From Malurus cyaneus samueli (lineage: Eukaryota > Chordata > Aves > Passeriformes > Maluridae), in assembly GCA_009741485.1 (NCBI GenBank), contig CM019227.1, positions 14,618,669-14,682,668 on the forward strand: a stretch of 64,000 nucleotides of DNA, in the 5' to 3' direction. Of this stretch, positions 36,881 to 50,310 are shown one piece after another (the first letter of the stretch is position 1; the number at the start of each line of letters is the position of its first letter). The position numbers and the translations under genes are program-made. Below the pieces are notes generated by a model. That model ran no database searches and was not told the DNA's origin. It was given only the letters and a program-made list of their open reading frames with translations.

Positions 36881-38929
36881 CTTGAGTTTAAAGGGTCTAT
36901 TCCTACCTCCCCCCACAGCAGTTTCTAAATAAACCTATAAATCCTTGTTCTGTAGCACATGAATTATCAGTAGCTTCAAAATAAATGAAGACAAAAATGG
37001 TTGAATATTTAAACATGTAGCAACTCCATCCCATGATAGATCATTTCAAACCAAAATTCATTTTTTTCTTTGATATCTACTACTGCTATAAACTTCCAGT
37101 TTATCATATAACATTACAATTTATGGTATAACCAGCTTGTGTACTGACTATAAACCCTTTGTCAATGCCACTGTAAAGACTTTATAGTCCATAAATAATA
37201 GAAGAGCGATAGTATCTATCCTTCTTATTTTGCCCAGCACATCCAGAATATAGGGCTCTAAACATGTCAGAGGATTTGCTTGTTTTACATACAATATAGG
37301 TTATGTAAAAACAAAAAAAAAAGTGCATTTTTCTCAGTACTTGGCTTACACAAAGCCCATTCGAATAAATAGAAAAACAGTCACAGGTGCACAGTATAAT
37401 TCAGGAACAAAAGATACACACAGGCAAAAATCAGTCTCAATTTACTGCAGCATTCATCTATGGCCAGCGACTACGAAAGATTAATTCCCTACCTCCTAAA
37501 TTATTAAAGAGAAGATGGTTCTTCTTCACATGCAATAATGTAGGGAGGAATCTGCTAAGAGCTCTGTATGAAGTGTTGTCACCTTTTCCTGGTTCTCCTT
37601 GTCTGGTCACCACATTCCTTTGTCTCCCAACGTGGCAATTCCAGACTCAACCCTGTCACATGTTTATCTTTAGAACCCATAGAATTTAATGTCATTTAGG
37701 ATGGTTTTCCCTGATGTTGAAGCAGAATGAGGATGGAGACCACTCCTCATTTTGTGTCACTCCATGTTGTACCTGGCAAACCAGTGAGAGCCTCGCCCTC
37801 CACGCTTGCTAGGCATGAGGAGCTGTGAAAGTTGGTGCTTCTGGCTTCTCCCATCACTGAGATTCCCCTGCAAGGCTGGTTGTTTCATTTTCCTCACTGC
37901 TAGCAAAAGATGAGGCTGCTTAAAACCATCACACGAGGAGGTGTCGCAGCTTTAAAGTCATCTAAAGGCCGCCTCGCCCCCATTTTGTAAGCGGAGTTAT
38001 TTACACTGATGATCATGACAATAAAATGCCATTTGTCCCTGAATTCCATTCCCAACTCATGCCCCAGATGCAGGAGGCAATCAAAGCTGTCCCTGCTCTC
38101 AGCCCCAGATACCCCAGAACACGTTGGATTTCTGTCTGAGCACATCCCAAGTTTGTTGTTGGATGTTTTCCAGCTCCTCCCACAGCAGGATGCTCATGTG
38201 TCCCAGTGGGCACTCCCCCTGCCCACAGAACCCTGGCAGGCACGGCAGCGATCAGCCCTCTGGCACCAAGCCTTCCCCTATTGATCCCACAAACCAGGCT
38301 TCTTTCTTTGCCCACACACTCTCCCGGTGGATCCCCACGTTCTCTCACTTCCTACAAACCGGCAGGCGTTCTCATTTGTGTTCCTCAGCTCTTTTATCAG
38401 CTCTCAAGCATATTGACAGCTTTCTCGCTGCGAAATATAAGATGAGGGGAAGATTTTTCTGCCTTTTCAGCTCAATAAGAGGGAAGAAAAATAAATAAAG
38501 AACTCTGATCCTCTTTTTTTTTTTTCCAAGCCTGGGAAGGGTATGGGTCCCTTCTAGGGTGGCAAATTGGAGTTCTCCAAAGGATTGTATTCCCACAGCT
38601 TTTCTAATCCTAAGGTCTCCTTTCAGTGTTGCTGAGCCAAATGAGGGCAACAAAATACCCTTGTGAGTAGATGTAGCACATCTTTAAATGTTGATGTATT
38701 CAAATATCTTTATAGAGAATATGACACAATAAGTCTCAGGTGAACCCTTTGGGAATTCCAGGGAAAAGGCTGCCTAATCTCCAGTTAAACAGGCCTATTA
38801 TCTCTCACTCCCCATGAGAAAGTGAAGCAGAACTGATTTGATTAAGAGCAAATTAACCTCTCTAACACAGCTACCCAGGGTTTTACACCTGTCACTTTAG
38901 TATGACAATTTATATTTATTCAAAAAGCC
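36881..38929. other. noncoding, nothing recognised
   Basis: Unique DNA. Overlapping frames at 38009-38498 (up to 124 codons, plus; 111 codons, minus at 38013-38348) reflect a C-rich patch and show no domain. No repeat was named. Confidence 0.55.
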
Positions 38930-39400
38930 ATGAGACAGTAAATTAAACATTGCCCTAATTAGAAAAATGTCATATGTTACAGTGGGCTAGCAAACTGAAC
39001 TCATTTCAAACAGTTCTGGTGCAAAGTACATTTCAGCAGAGCATTAACATGAGCAGAGTCAATATTTTTTACACTGTCACATCCCAGCTTAATGCCACCA
39101 TGCCACAAATGTGTATTTAAAGTTCCATCAAACAATCAGGCTGGACTATAATCAAAGTTCACCATATACCCAAATTTGTTTAGGAAAAGCCATCAGCACC
39201 TTAATTGTCCCAAAGTCCATTCCGTTTCTGTCTTGTAATGTCACAGCATAAAGCAGCTCTCCCTCTTAATTAGATCTGTTGGCATGGCATTCTTCCCAAA
39301 GTTTTTATAGAATAGATGAAAGTTAAATTTTTCAATGGATTACAAAACCATACAACGTCAAACATTTACTTATCAGATGATTCCTCAAAGGTGAGCCCTC
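38930..39400. promoter_or_regulatory. candidate conserved noncoding block
   Basis: Two TAATTA homeodomain cores (38956-38961 and 39267-39272) and a TCF/LEF word ATCAAAG (39151-39157) lie in complex, repeat-free DNA with no coding frame. It looks like developmental regulatory sequence. Conservation is inferred. Confidence 0.33.
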
Positions 39401-39879
39401 AGTGTTTCAAAATAATCTGAAATTGTAGAATTGAAATTTTTAGGCCTGCAGAAACCCCCTTAGACCCCCATCCATTAACTAACTGGGGTTTGCTCCTATG
39501 TTATGATTTACGAAACAAAAAAAAACTTATGAGTTAGGAAGCTCACGATTTAAGAGATGAATTACCAAAGTAATTTTTTTGTTGCTTCTTTCTTTTGTTT
39601 TTTTTCCAACTTATCCTTACTGTTTTAACAGCTTCAGTTCTCTTGCTATCTAAAACCAGTATGCATTCTGTAATTACGACACAGATAACGAGCCTTGTGA
39701 TAAATAAGTACGGTTTATACAAAAAACTCTTCAGAGTTGCTCTGAGGAAACTGTATAATAATGAAGCTATCTGAACTCTAACAAGAAAATAATTTAGGTC
39801 ATTATTCCCAGCAATAAATATTGGACATACACATTTGTTTTCCATAACTTGCTAAGAGGAAGCAGAACTATTATTTTAA

Positions 39880-40033
39880 TAAACAGGCATATATTTGTAT
39901 ATACATTTATATGTAGATCTTCTCTATCTGGTAGAATGATTAGTTTTACATATATATGTACATGTATTAAACATAGATAAATGCATATATAATTATGAAA
40001 TATTTATATATTTAATAATATATAATTATTGAA
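39880..40033. repeat. AT-rich low-complexity stretch
   Basis: About 150 bp made up mostly of ATATAT, TTTATA and TAATAATATATAA words. It includes ACATATATATGTACATGT around 39949-39966, which is locally self-complementary. It is a degenerate TA microsatellite and a potential DNA-unwinding or matrix-attachment sequence. No function is shown. Confidence 0.6.
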
Positions 40034-42224
40034 AAATAATGCAGTTATTAGTCAGTAAATGGAGGATCTTGATGGATGGGGAGACACCACATTTCTGGCA
40101 CAGAGGTAGGGCATTGCTACACCAGAGAGAGTTGCTGCTGCAGCACATGCAGGAGAAGCCTGAATGGCATCTTTCCTCCTCCTCCTCTTTCCCTCCCTCA
40201 TCTGCAGGGCTGCATCTCCCTCCCTGACAAGGATCAGCTCCCTCTGAGCCTCTCCTCACTGATTCTGGTAATTTGCTTCATTTCCACAATCCATACACCC
40301 TCAGACTTGCATTTGGTCCAGGAAATACTGAAGCTGTCGACATCCACCTTCCTGGTAAATTGATTGAGAAATTAAGGGATTGTCTGTGGCAGTGTTTATC
40401 ACAAAGGATACTCCCCAGACCTCGCTCCAGAGCCACTGGAGACAGATCAAGCCAAGCAGTTCTTCAAATCTAATGCAGCCATTATCCCTTATCAGATTGG
40501 GTTTTAAATAGATAACATCAAAACCAAAGGGAGCCAGCAGAGGCACAAGTCAAAAAGAGAAAGAAGAGATTTGCACTGGCTGTTTTAGAGCTGTAAAAGA
40601 GTAAATGTCCACTAAGCAGTTCTGCAAATCCTGTTTTAGCACAAACAAGAAAAGTCTAACAGTTTTTGTAACAGTCTAATGGTCACTAAGCATAGGAAGT
40701 CCCTCCAAATAGACTCAGTGTCACATATAACCATTATTTTTATGCATCACCATCAGGCTCCCAGGCTCCATATACAAAAGGCCAGCATTGCAGACATAAG
40801 GACATTGCTTTTTTTTTTTTTTTAATAACCTCACCTTTCCAGCCCAAGCTGTTAAAGTCACAGCTGTCACCGCTAAACAACCTTTTTTTTTTCTTCCTTA
40901 ACTCTTAAAACACAGCAAGCACATAGCTTCAAAACCGGAAGGCACAGATTAAAGATGCACAGATGATGCGAGAACTGTCTGTCTGCCTTGTTCAGCAGCC
41001 CTCACATTCCATGGAGATAAATTTGTCAGCAATAGATTGCCCAACTCGTTGAATTTTACTTGATTCAGATTCATTTCTATACATCTCTCTCAATTTAGCT
41101 ACTTTAAAAACATCTCGGCAATATGTGTGGAGACCACACTAGGGAAAAGCTCCTAGGAAAACACCAAAACACCCAAACAAACATTCTCCTCAAACTGTGT
41201 CAAGCAACCCAGCCCAAAATAGCAGCAAGCCCAGTCTGTGTTTTCACTTGGGATGTCTCTGTCTCTGTTTTCTCGTGGGCTGAACTGCAGAGACAATCAA
41301 CAATCCAGACTGCCCATGTCACCAATTCACCCTGAATTATCCAATTCACGTGAGCCCGTGGAAGTCACAGACTGCTGATACCTCAGCATGAGCCTAAATT
41401 CACAAATCTCCCTGGAAATCTCATTGCTTTCTCCAGCAAATTCCAGCGTGATATTTTTTGTAGTGGGACATTCTCATTGCTTGGGACTGTTCTTGAGAAA
41501 AAAAAAAAAATATACTCTTCTGCAAAATTATCCTCTCATATACATAAATATATAATAAAAAATTCAATTTTTCCTTAATATGTTTTTAACCTACCCAAAT
41601 CATGTATGATTTGGGACAGGAAACTCACTCAACAAAGTGGGTTTACAAAGGTGTAAATATTTATTAAAACGTCATCCTGGTGCACCCACATGTTGGATTT
41701 GGTGCAGCTCTTGCCCACCCAGCAGGTTCTGCTCCTGCAGTGGCACTGAAACGGAGCAAAGGAAGAACAGCAGCAGCTCGTGTCAGACACAAGCTGCAGC
41801 AACACATCCCAGGAAGGAATATTTTTAGAAGACTTTAAAGTGAAAGTTCACTTTCAGGTTGTTCATTTGTGGATCAGCGAGGAAAGGACAGAAATAACAA
41901 AGTGGTGCCTTGTAATTTAATGATTGAATGAAACAGAGTTAGGGATCATCTGAGAATAAGACGGATTTTAAACAAAAAAAATGGTCTTGCATTAAAATTT
42001 TAGGAACACAGAGCCTGTGGGTAAAAAGAAATAAAAGGAACTACTGAAAGGGCAGCTGGTTCATACACACCATATGTATCATCAGGATATTTCTAAGGAA
42101 ATAGCAGCTAAAAGTTATGAGCAAAATAGGCATACCAGCTCTCAGATAGAGTCAATTTGCCATTCTTTTTGAAAAAGCAAGTGCGAAAGAGAGAGAAAGA
42201 AACTGTAGGGGTTATAAAAATAGC

Positions 42225-42225
42225 T

Positions 42226-42258
<33 letters not shown>
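42225..42258. repeat. (T)8(A)26 tract
   Basis: Eight T residues run directly into twenty-six A residues, so the junction is self-complementary over 16 bp. It is low-complexity sequence with no adjacent retrocopy. Confidence 0.9.
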
Positions 42259-42260
<2 letters not shown>

Positions 42261-43091
42261 CCCAAAAAACCAATCAGCAAGCTCTTTCCCTGAGGTACTT
42301 TTCAGCCTATAAAAATTGAAAGTTACCAGAAAATGGGACTGCAAGAAAATACTGTAGCAGGAATATTAAATTTGTGTAAGATGACAAGTAGAGAGATGGG
42401 CAGGATCACAGCATGTTTGTTGGATCATACAGATGATGAGGAAAAAAGCACTTTTTGTTTGTGATCATCAACACCAGCGCACAGGGGAAGTGTTCCCAGC
42501 ATGTAATGCCAGGTACCCAAAACAAAAAAAAACACCCTAAATGCCTCCTAATTAAAGTGATTAATCTGTTTTGTACAAGAGCATTAGCTAAACCAGGTTT
42601 GCATCTCTTGGTGAGTTCAGGCTGCAGTACAATGCCCTTCAGAGATACTGAACTTGGATCAACCCAAAAGTGTGCACTAATCTAGTGCCCACTGTCTCTC
42701 TAGCAACAAAACTCACATAACAGCTCAGCTGCTGCTCAGTTTTGTTTGTTTTCTTGAAGTAAAGAAATTGAATCCTGTGGCAGTTTCCCCAGTTAGAGCA
42801 GAGAGCTGAACAAGCCCCTAAATATTTTGTTGTGCCAGCAGAAAGGAGTTGTAAAGTCCAGAGGTACAGGGGAACAGGACACAGCACAGCCTGGAGTTTA
42901 CTTAACCACTTCATGGTCCTGTTTTAGACATCTTAATATTGTTTATGTACCAAAAAGGACAGCCTGAGCAGAATGGAATTAGCTTGAAAATGCTGCAGTG
43001 AAGATATAATGGATACATGTCATTTTTGTTTACTTTCTGAGTCTAGGAAAAATATGAATCTTTATAAAGCATCACAACATGTAATTGTGTA

Positions 43092-43324
43092 GTGACAGAA
43101 CAAGGGGACATTACCTTAAATAGTAAGAGAAGAGATTTAAATTAAATTGGAAGAGACTCTTCCCTGAGAGGGCAGGGAAGCCCAGAGAAGCTGGAATTGT
43201 CCAAGGCCAGGCTGGACAGGGCTGGGAGCACCCTGGGACAGTGGAAGGTGTCCCTGCCATGGCAGGGGGTGGAACAAAATCAGCTTTAAAGTCCATTCCA
43301 ACCCAAACCATTCTCTGAGTCCAT
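43092..43324 (+). mobile_element. CR1 LINE, 3' end fragment
   Basis: The sequence shows the standard avian CR1 3' region in order: a GTGACAGAACAAGGGGACA start word, a CTCTTCCCTGAGAGGGCAG word, GTCCAAGGCCAGGCTGGACA, GGAAGGTGTCCCTGCCATGG, and TTCCAACCCAAACCATTCT at the extreme 3' end. The copy is severely 5'-truncated, as most CR1 copies are, keeping only the end of the RT frame region and the 3' UTR. It has an internal shortening around 43165-43195. The plus-strand orientation follows from the TTCCAACCC end at right. Moderate divergence suggests an old, inactive copy. Confidence 0.92.
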
Positions 43325-44291
43325 GGAAGACATGAGCCAGCAGTGATCTGTGCTACCCAGATCGAGGAATAACTTTGGGTGAGTGTGAAAGGTTAACGAG
43401 GAGATGATCTGAACAGAGCTGAGCACTGAGGGGTTGTGGTTCTCCTGAGCCCCCTAAACACCAGCAAGATGGAGTCAAAGACTTCACCACCACCCAAAAC
43501 CTCCTCTGCAGTGAGAAGCGGAGGAGCTGCTATCCCAACACTCAGGGGGTGCTGGGCAGCAGATTTTGGGCACTGCTGTTCTGGGTGGAGTTTCAGGTTG
43601 GAGGTCAGTTATTAGAAAACTGAAACCACAATCGATGTCTGCTGAGGGGAGCAGAAAGGCAGAACACAAACCCACCTCACAATTGGCCTAACTCATATTT
43701 CTTGTCCTCAAGGACAACTGTGATTAGTCAGACACCGAGAAATTAGCTTTAATAAAAGAAGAAAGAGCTGGAACAGAGCCAGCAAAAACTTTTTATGGTT
43801 CTGACACCTCCAAAAAAACCTGCTGAGTTGCCATTTCAGTATTTCGTAGGGTGCAGTTAGAATTCTATCATCAGATACGTGAATTCAATATGATCCTTCG
43901 GAAGCAAAAACCAGCAGCATGCCATATGTTGTATATCCTAAACACTAGTCAAAATAGCCTCATTTCATCTGACAGTATAAAGAACTGTCTGGATGTTGCA
44001 TCTTTTCTTGGCAGGCCAGATAGACTTATTGGTGTGTTTGTTTCCAGACAGGGAAATCACATTCGACACTCATGCTGCAACCATGAAAATATGATAAGCT
44101 GGAGAAATATTAATATTCTGTGCTCTGGGCTTTGTGGGATTTAGCATTCATGTTATATTTTGGTCATGAAAGGTCAAACGTATGTTTTCTGAAAGTAGAC
44201 AAACAGCTTTTCTTTCTCTGAGAGGACAAAATTCAGTATTCCAGAGGCTATTGGACAAAATCATATTATGAGAAAAAAGGGAAAAGCAAGC

Positions 44292-44354
44292 AGAAAAGAA
44301 AAAGAGAGAGAGAGAGAGAGAGAAGAGGAAAAGAGAGAGAAGAGGAAAAGAAGG
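44292..44354 (+). repeat. 63-nt polypurine tract with (GA)n core
   Basis: Every base from 44292 to 44354 is A or G. The centre (about 44303-44323) is a pure (AG)n run, and the flanks are AAGAGGAAAAG-type words that mirror each other in part. Such tracts can form triplex DNA and bind GAGA-type factors. Here it is simply a purine microsatellite in noncoding DNA. Confidence 0.9.
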
Positions 44355-47300
44355 CTTTTGGCACTTGCTGGATGTAAATAGTGAGTTGGGTAGAATTATT
44401 GCCTGGAAAATGAAAAGCCCTAAATATCAGTATTGAACAGTCACAGTCCTTGGTGGGGCTCAGGCCACAAATACATCACAAGTGCCTCCCACCAAAAGCC
44501 CACTCCTTGCACAGCAGGCAAACACCATCTCTGTTATTCTCTGGTGAGTAAACAATAGGATTATATTAAGCAATTCATTCTGGGCGGGAAATAAAGCCAA
44601 AAAAAAACCCTCAACAAACTTAAGCATCAACTGGTTGCTCTTGAGTAACTTCCTTATTCCCTGCAGCCCCAGAGCTTGGCCAACTCCTCAGTGACCTCCC
44701 AACCCCTCATTTTTCCATCTGACAAAACCACCTTTGCTACTTTTTAGTTAACAGGTGTTTTACTGGTATCAGATTAAATTGCTTTTCATTCACTTTAATT
44801 ATGGAAATTGTATTGCCTCAACCCGTGATTTATGTTTCCGACCCAGATACTCAGAGTTAATAACATAAAACATATCAAGATCAAAAAAATCAAATTGAAC
44901 TGTGCTTATATTGTGAAATTTGTGGGGTTTTGTTCATGAAGGTCAAAGTTGATTGGCCCAGTTTTCAATTTTTCAGTCAGTCCATTTATTCCAGACAGCA
45001 GGCAAAATTTTCTCATTGATAGCAACTAATATTTCTTCTGATTTATCTTTTATAGGTGCACCATTAAAAGGGGAGAAAAGGCAATTGCGTCTAAATACAC
45101 CCCCAGGTTTGGGGACTTCAGGGTCTCAAGGGATTGCTTGTTGCATACAAGAAAGAAATTCGGGTCAAACAAATGAATAGGAAATAGGTGTGGGGCCACG
45201 GAAAAAGTGGGGATGGAGCAAAAAATAAAACCAGTTAGGCAGAAATAAATGGAGTGTAGATTTTTGTAAGTAATGAAAGCAGATCCTCCAAACACCTCGT
45301 GGCAGTTGCAGCGAGGTGCCAAGGAGTGCTGTATTATTGTTCCCCACATGAATGATCTGCTGGGTGCACAGCTGAGGGCAAGGCAGGCAGACAGGATTAT
45401 CCATTGCAGAGTCTTTAATGAGACAATGTGAAGTTCAAGTTGCACACCACGCGATATTTTTCTTCCCTGCTCCATCTGTATTAAGTCGATATTCTGCTAA
45501 AACCCAACATTTGTTGCATTTTTCCAATTTAGTTTCTGTCAATGTCCCCTGAAAGTGCTGAGCCTGTTGAACTACATCACCCACACAAATTTCAATATTT
45601 GGCGCTGATGGGGTTGTGCTCTGGGGGAACAGCTCGGCTCCCCCTTCCCTCCACAGCTGGATGAGCTTGTGTTTGCACCAGCAGCTGGAAAATCCTGCAG
45701 AGATCCACCCTCTGCTGCAGGGTTCCCTTCCCTGTTTATTGATAGGGCAGCAGGAAGGAATAAGGAGATTGAAAAAATGAAGACAAAAACCAAAATATTT
45801 AACCAAGTTTACATGGAGCTGCAGAGCTGTGTGAGCTGCTAAGTTACAGACACAGCTGCCAATTTTAGTTCTTTTTTGAGGGTCACTAATATCTCAAACT
45901 TTCCCATCCAATCCTTCAGCTGACTACAGAACAAAATGCTTTTAATTCTATCCTTACTTTTCTTTTTTCCTGTTGCTTTTTCATTCTGAAAGATCCCACA
46001 GCACCTAAATGACTGTGAGGCATCTCTAGAGGATGCATCACACAACAAAAAGGTGGAGAAACAGCCTAAATTGCTCCTCTTCATTTACTACAGCACCAAA
46101 CCTTAAACTAGGGGGTTTAAATTAACTCTGTAAACTCATCAAACATGAATCAGCCAAAGAAAGATGGGTTTGAATGGCTCCCTCCCTGCTCCAGGTGACA
46201 CCCCTGCTTCTTACTCTCCTTCTCAAAGAGACTGAGAGCTTGAGAAAATTAATGCTAAGAGCAAAAGTTCTTTAAAACACTTTATAATTTAAAGAGGTTC
46301 CCCTTGTAAGGAGTAGAAACCATTAAATTCTCTTCACAATCTCTTCTTCTGTATCCCTGTAAGTTTTTATAATAAATGAACTCTGACTTGTTACAGATGA
46401 ACCCAGCAAAGTGGCGAGCACTAATAAGATGACAGCAAACTTAGTAATGCAATTTTCAGGCAGGCAAATTATACTTTTAAACTTTTTTTTTTGAGAAGCA
46501 GGACAACAGCAGGTCCTGATTTCACAGGGCTGGAGTTTCTGATGTAACAGAGGCAGAGTTTGGGTCAAGGTGGAGACACAGCCAATGCCTCCAGTTGGCC
46601 TGGGGCCTGCTGTGAATGGAGCTGGGATGATTTAGGTCATGCCAAATTACAAGGCATGTTGGAGTGCTCTAAAATATTTTAAAATAGCAGCCTGCTACAA
46701 AAAGAAAAGCAGAAATAATAATGAATGGAAAAATATTTTGTACTGTAATGAGAAAAATGGGTGAATAATACAGAAAATACTCTCTGTCAATGTGTTGGCT
46801 TCTTTTGTGTCAAGGTAGATAAAAAGAAATTACAAAATTAGTGAACTACAAAGCACAAAATACATAGAAAAATGCAAATTGAACTAAATAGGGGAAACCA
46901 GCCTCATCTGTGAATCATACCTGGCACACACACCTACAAAACACCACCTTAATCTGTTATTCACTAACACACTGTCTCCTCTTTCAGGTAACATGTTCAT
47001 TGGGACAGGCACAAATTTCACAATTTTCAAAATGTACCCTCCTGTTCAAGCAAACAGGGAGAGACTGCCAAATCTGCCTCTGAAGTCCCAACAGTCAAGT
47101 TTTTATCACATGAAAGAAGAGATGACTTTGGTAATGCAGCATAAATGAAAAAAGGTTAATTTTTGAACATTTTTACCAAGTAAAATCTGCAGTGATTCAC
47201 TGAAAACCTTGATTGGTTCTATCAGATGTGCAGAGCCTTGCACACAGACCCTCCCCAGCTCACAGGTGAACCAGCCAACACTCAGACAGGTACCAGAGGG

Positions 47301-48130
47301 GAGTAATGAGATTCAACTGCAGGTTTTGAAATGCTGATTTTGCTCCCAGTTTTCCTCCTGATTACAGACACTGTGCTTTAAAGCAAACAGAATGTGGAGA
47401 GGCACTGTTAAAAGCTGTTGACACAGTACAAATGAGATCACAAATTAGAAGGGATGTGCCAGTTAATGAACACAGAGCTGTTGAGCGGTGTAAAACCGTA
47501 AACCCTAAATATTCTCCCCAGCATTTTTCTTCATTTTCTTCAAGGAACTCCACTGCTGAGAGTTTCATATATTAATCAGACTTTCAGTGTCCCTTTTGTG
47601 TGTGTTTTAGATTTTTTTTCCCCTCAGAGACTTCTATTCCTATGAGATCATGTCCCTTCACGCTTGCAATGTAACTGGAAATGCTACACATGCTTACTTT
47701 AATAAATTTGTAACTGAAACTCATTAACGTGGTCCTTTGGGCACTTGTGACATCGTTTATTGTGTCAGCACCAACGTGAGAACACACAACATCATCACCT
47801 CTGACCACCACACCCACATCCCCACCATAAAGGTGGCAAGAGCTGTTTCTGACTGAACTCCTGAATTGTTAAATCAAGTCCCAGATTGCAACAGAGAGAA
47901 AATGCTCTTTGAAAAATTTGAAAAATAAGGACAGTTTCATTTTCATGATCTCAAAAAAAAAAAAAAATTCACTTTTTTTTCCCCCTAATTTTTAAAAAAT
48001 ATAGACTAGAAAGTGTTTGCATAGGTAACCACTGTAAATTCGTGATATGGTCCATTTCCATTCTAGGTATCCTCTGTCTATTCCAATTTTACCTGTAATA
48101 ATTACAATAACAGTTACTTCTCTTAATAAA

Positions 48131-48169
48131 TACTAGTAATAATACTAATAAAAGTACTAGTAATAGTAG
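48131..48169. repeat. TACTAGTAATA short repeat
   Basis: The 11-mer TACTAGTAATA occurs at 48131-48141 and 48155-48165, with a related AATACTAATAAAAG between. ACTAGT is itself palindromic. It is a degenerate trinucleotide-type (TAA/TAG) low-complexity patch. Confidence 0.65.
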
Positions 48170-49449
48170 GTTCTCTACTTAAGTGCAGGCAGATCGCTGC
48201 CTTCCCCTACACTTAAAGTGATAAACACGCCTTCCACTCTTCAATTATTTGATGCAGCTATGCCATTTCCATAAGGGAAGATATTTTCCTTTATGATGTG
48301 GTAGTACAGGGGAATCAAAGTGATGCAACATCTCTAAAATAATGGTGCCAGCAAAGGTCAAGGATTCTTACTGAATCTGAGAGATTACAGCAATAAAGGC
48401 TTTAGAAAGCACTCTGGAAGTTGTATGGAAAGGATATCACTCTCTCCTAAATTTTATAACTATAAAAGCTAACCTACTGCACCAGTAAACTGCAGCTTCT
48501 CCAAGATAAAAATAAATCTAAGAATCCACGGAGGAAAATAGGAAGAGAAGTTTGGAGAGTGGGAAAACACCGTTATTGGCCTCCTTCATCCTTCCTGACA
48601 CAAGATAAATATGAACCTGATCCAGAGAATATGAAAATCAAACTCTACACATTGGGAATTTCTTTACTGTTTTCTTAGGGGAACGCTCATCTTGTATTTG
48701 TCTCATAACAAATCCCTGGTTACCTTTCCCTCTCCTCCCACCCCTGTCTCCAGAGATGGATGAGTTCCAGACCCAGTTGCATTCTCCTCCCCAGCAACAT
48801 ATGCTTGTTGTCATGCCTACAAGACACTGCCTGAGCAGGCAATATTGAACATGACCAGCTTTCTTCATGGCTCTCAAAAAGAACAATGAAATCAGGGAGA
48901 ATTTTGCCAAAGTAAGCACATCCAGGCTTTTTACAATGAATCTCCAAGATTTTTCTTTCAGCCAGAACAAACTTGCCACTTTAGAGGGATGAGGAATCCG
49001 AAACAAACAAGAAACCTTTAACAAGTTGTTATAACAATAGGATTAACAGCAGAGGAATTTGGGGAAGAAACAAAAGAAATCTGGGGGAAAGAAACTTCAG
49101 CAGTGCTTGTAGTCTAATAGGAAGGATTTCAATTTTAAAAGGGGAAAAGTAATGTATTTACAATACTAGATAGAGACAAACTATTTTGCCTTCATCCTCA
49201 GTTTGTCCACTCAGGAAATGAATTATTGCTCCAAAAGCTGCAGCATTTTCTCTTTACTGAAACTGTTCACGTTGAGGTGAGAACACCGCTTCACCCTTAT
49301 TTATGAAGCAAAAATATTGTTAGTGCATCTACCTCTTAAGACAGTTATCAGGGTATTAAAAGGAGTGGATTCATAAAATGTTCAGTGATGTTAAATGTGG
49401 ATTGTGACCTAACACTTCAGTTGCCACACTGAACATAAAGGCCTAACCC

Positions 49450-49700
49450 TGTTATTAATCTGCAGTTTGGGATGGAAGGATTTCTGCTCACCATGCAGAA
49501 CTCCAGTTATGATGTGATTTCATTCCAGTGAAAGTACACTTTAATTGTGATTCCATTAAATGAGATATAGATGGTTTTGCCTGATACAATGCTTTGATGT
49601 ATAACAGCTCCAATGCTAATAAAGGTATTATCACCACAGGTGCACATTACATTATATTCATTAATTAGGGCACGATTTAAAAATTTTCCAGGCTATACTA
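49450..49700. promoter_or_regulatory. candidate conserved noncoding block
   Basis: An E-box CAGGTG (49637-49642) and a TAATTA core (49672-49677) lie in complex AT-rich DNA with no frame or homopolymer. This resembles an enhancer, but the call rests on composition and common motifs only. Confidence 0.27.
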
Positions 49701-50092
49701 ATCTTCACTCTTTGAGATAACTCCTTTAAGAAGGGAAAAGGGAGGTGGAAGTGATAAAACAAGTTAAAATTTAAGAAAAGAAGAGGCAGAGCAGCAGTGC
49801 AGTGTGTGATAAACTCCTGAGCCTGGTCAGCCTCCATGCCAGCAGAGCACTCCATGTTTGTTTGTTTTTTTTTTCTTATTTGTGTCATTGTGAACTCAAA
49901 AGGGATTAAAGAAATGATGCTCAAAACCTTGCTCTGGACAAAAAGAAAATGCTCCTTATATGTCCAGTCAATGGCATCCCAGTACTACAATTAAAATATG
50001 AACAGATAAATCAAAGAATCATTATTAGAGCAGATTTAATCATTAGAAGATGGAGAAAAGGAGAGGATCCTATTGCAGAAACAGACCTTTGA

Positions 50093-50190
50093 TATTCACA
50101 GACTCATAGAAAGTGTTGAATGTGGGAAGGGACCCACGATGAGGGCGAGCAGCACGAGAGGGCAGCATGAGAGAGGCACAGTGACACCAC
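50093..50190 (-). mobile_element. CR1 LINE, 3' end fragment
   Basis: Read on the plus strand, the segment begins ATTCACAGACTCATAGAAAG, then TGTTGAATGTGGGAAGGGAC and CCACGATGAG. This matches the reversed 3' end of an avian CR1 subfamily, whose copies start with a CACAGAATCATAG word followed by a TGGAAGGGACCCAC word. The element therefore lies on the minus strand with its 3' terminus at 50093. It is short and diverged; its left boundary on the element (near 50190) is uncertain. The following G+C-rich DNA to about 50310 may be flank. Confidence 0.68.
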
Positions 50191-50310
50191 AGAGCAGGGA
50201 CAGCCCGGGCTGGGCCCCATTTCCTCAGTGGAAATGTTCCAAGGCACACTCTGGAAGAGCAGCACTGTTCTCCACCTGCTCCATGCCATGATGGCTTTGT
50301 GCTCAGAATT

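Larger units (their letters stand above)
39401..43091. other. noncoding, AT-rich
   Basis: No exon or RNA is supported. A TA-rich stretch at about 39880-40033 is listed separately, as is the T8A26 tract at 42225. A pyrimidine-only run lies at 40168-40199 and a T15 run near 40809-40823. Open frames are at most about 100 codons and lack domains. Confidence 0.55.
43325..49449. other. noncoding, no gene seen
   Basis: Unique DNA with one polypurine tract (listed separately). Minus-strand frames at 45050-45475 (141 codons), 45435-45806 (123 codons) and 48638-49024 (128 codons) show no known domain, lack a convincing exon context, and overlap other frames, so I leave them uncalled. A TACTAGTAATA duplication lies at 48131-48165. 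No other repeat was named. Confidence 0.55.

Noticed and set aside
45050..45806. Two adjoining minus-strand frames of 141 and 123 codons, considered as a retroelement or gene relic
   Set aside because: No reverse transcriptase, integrase, capsid or other motif could be found in any frame, and the frames are not in register with each other.
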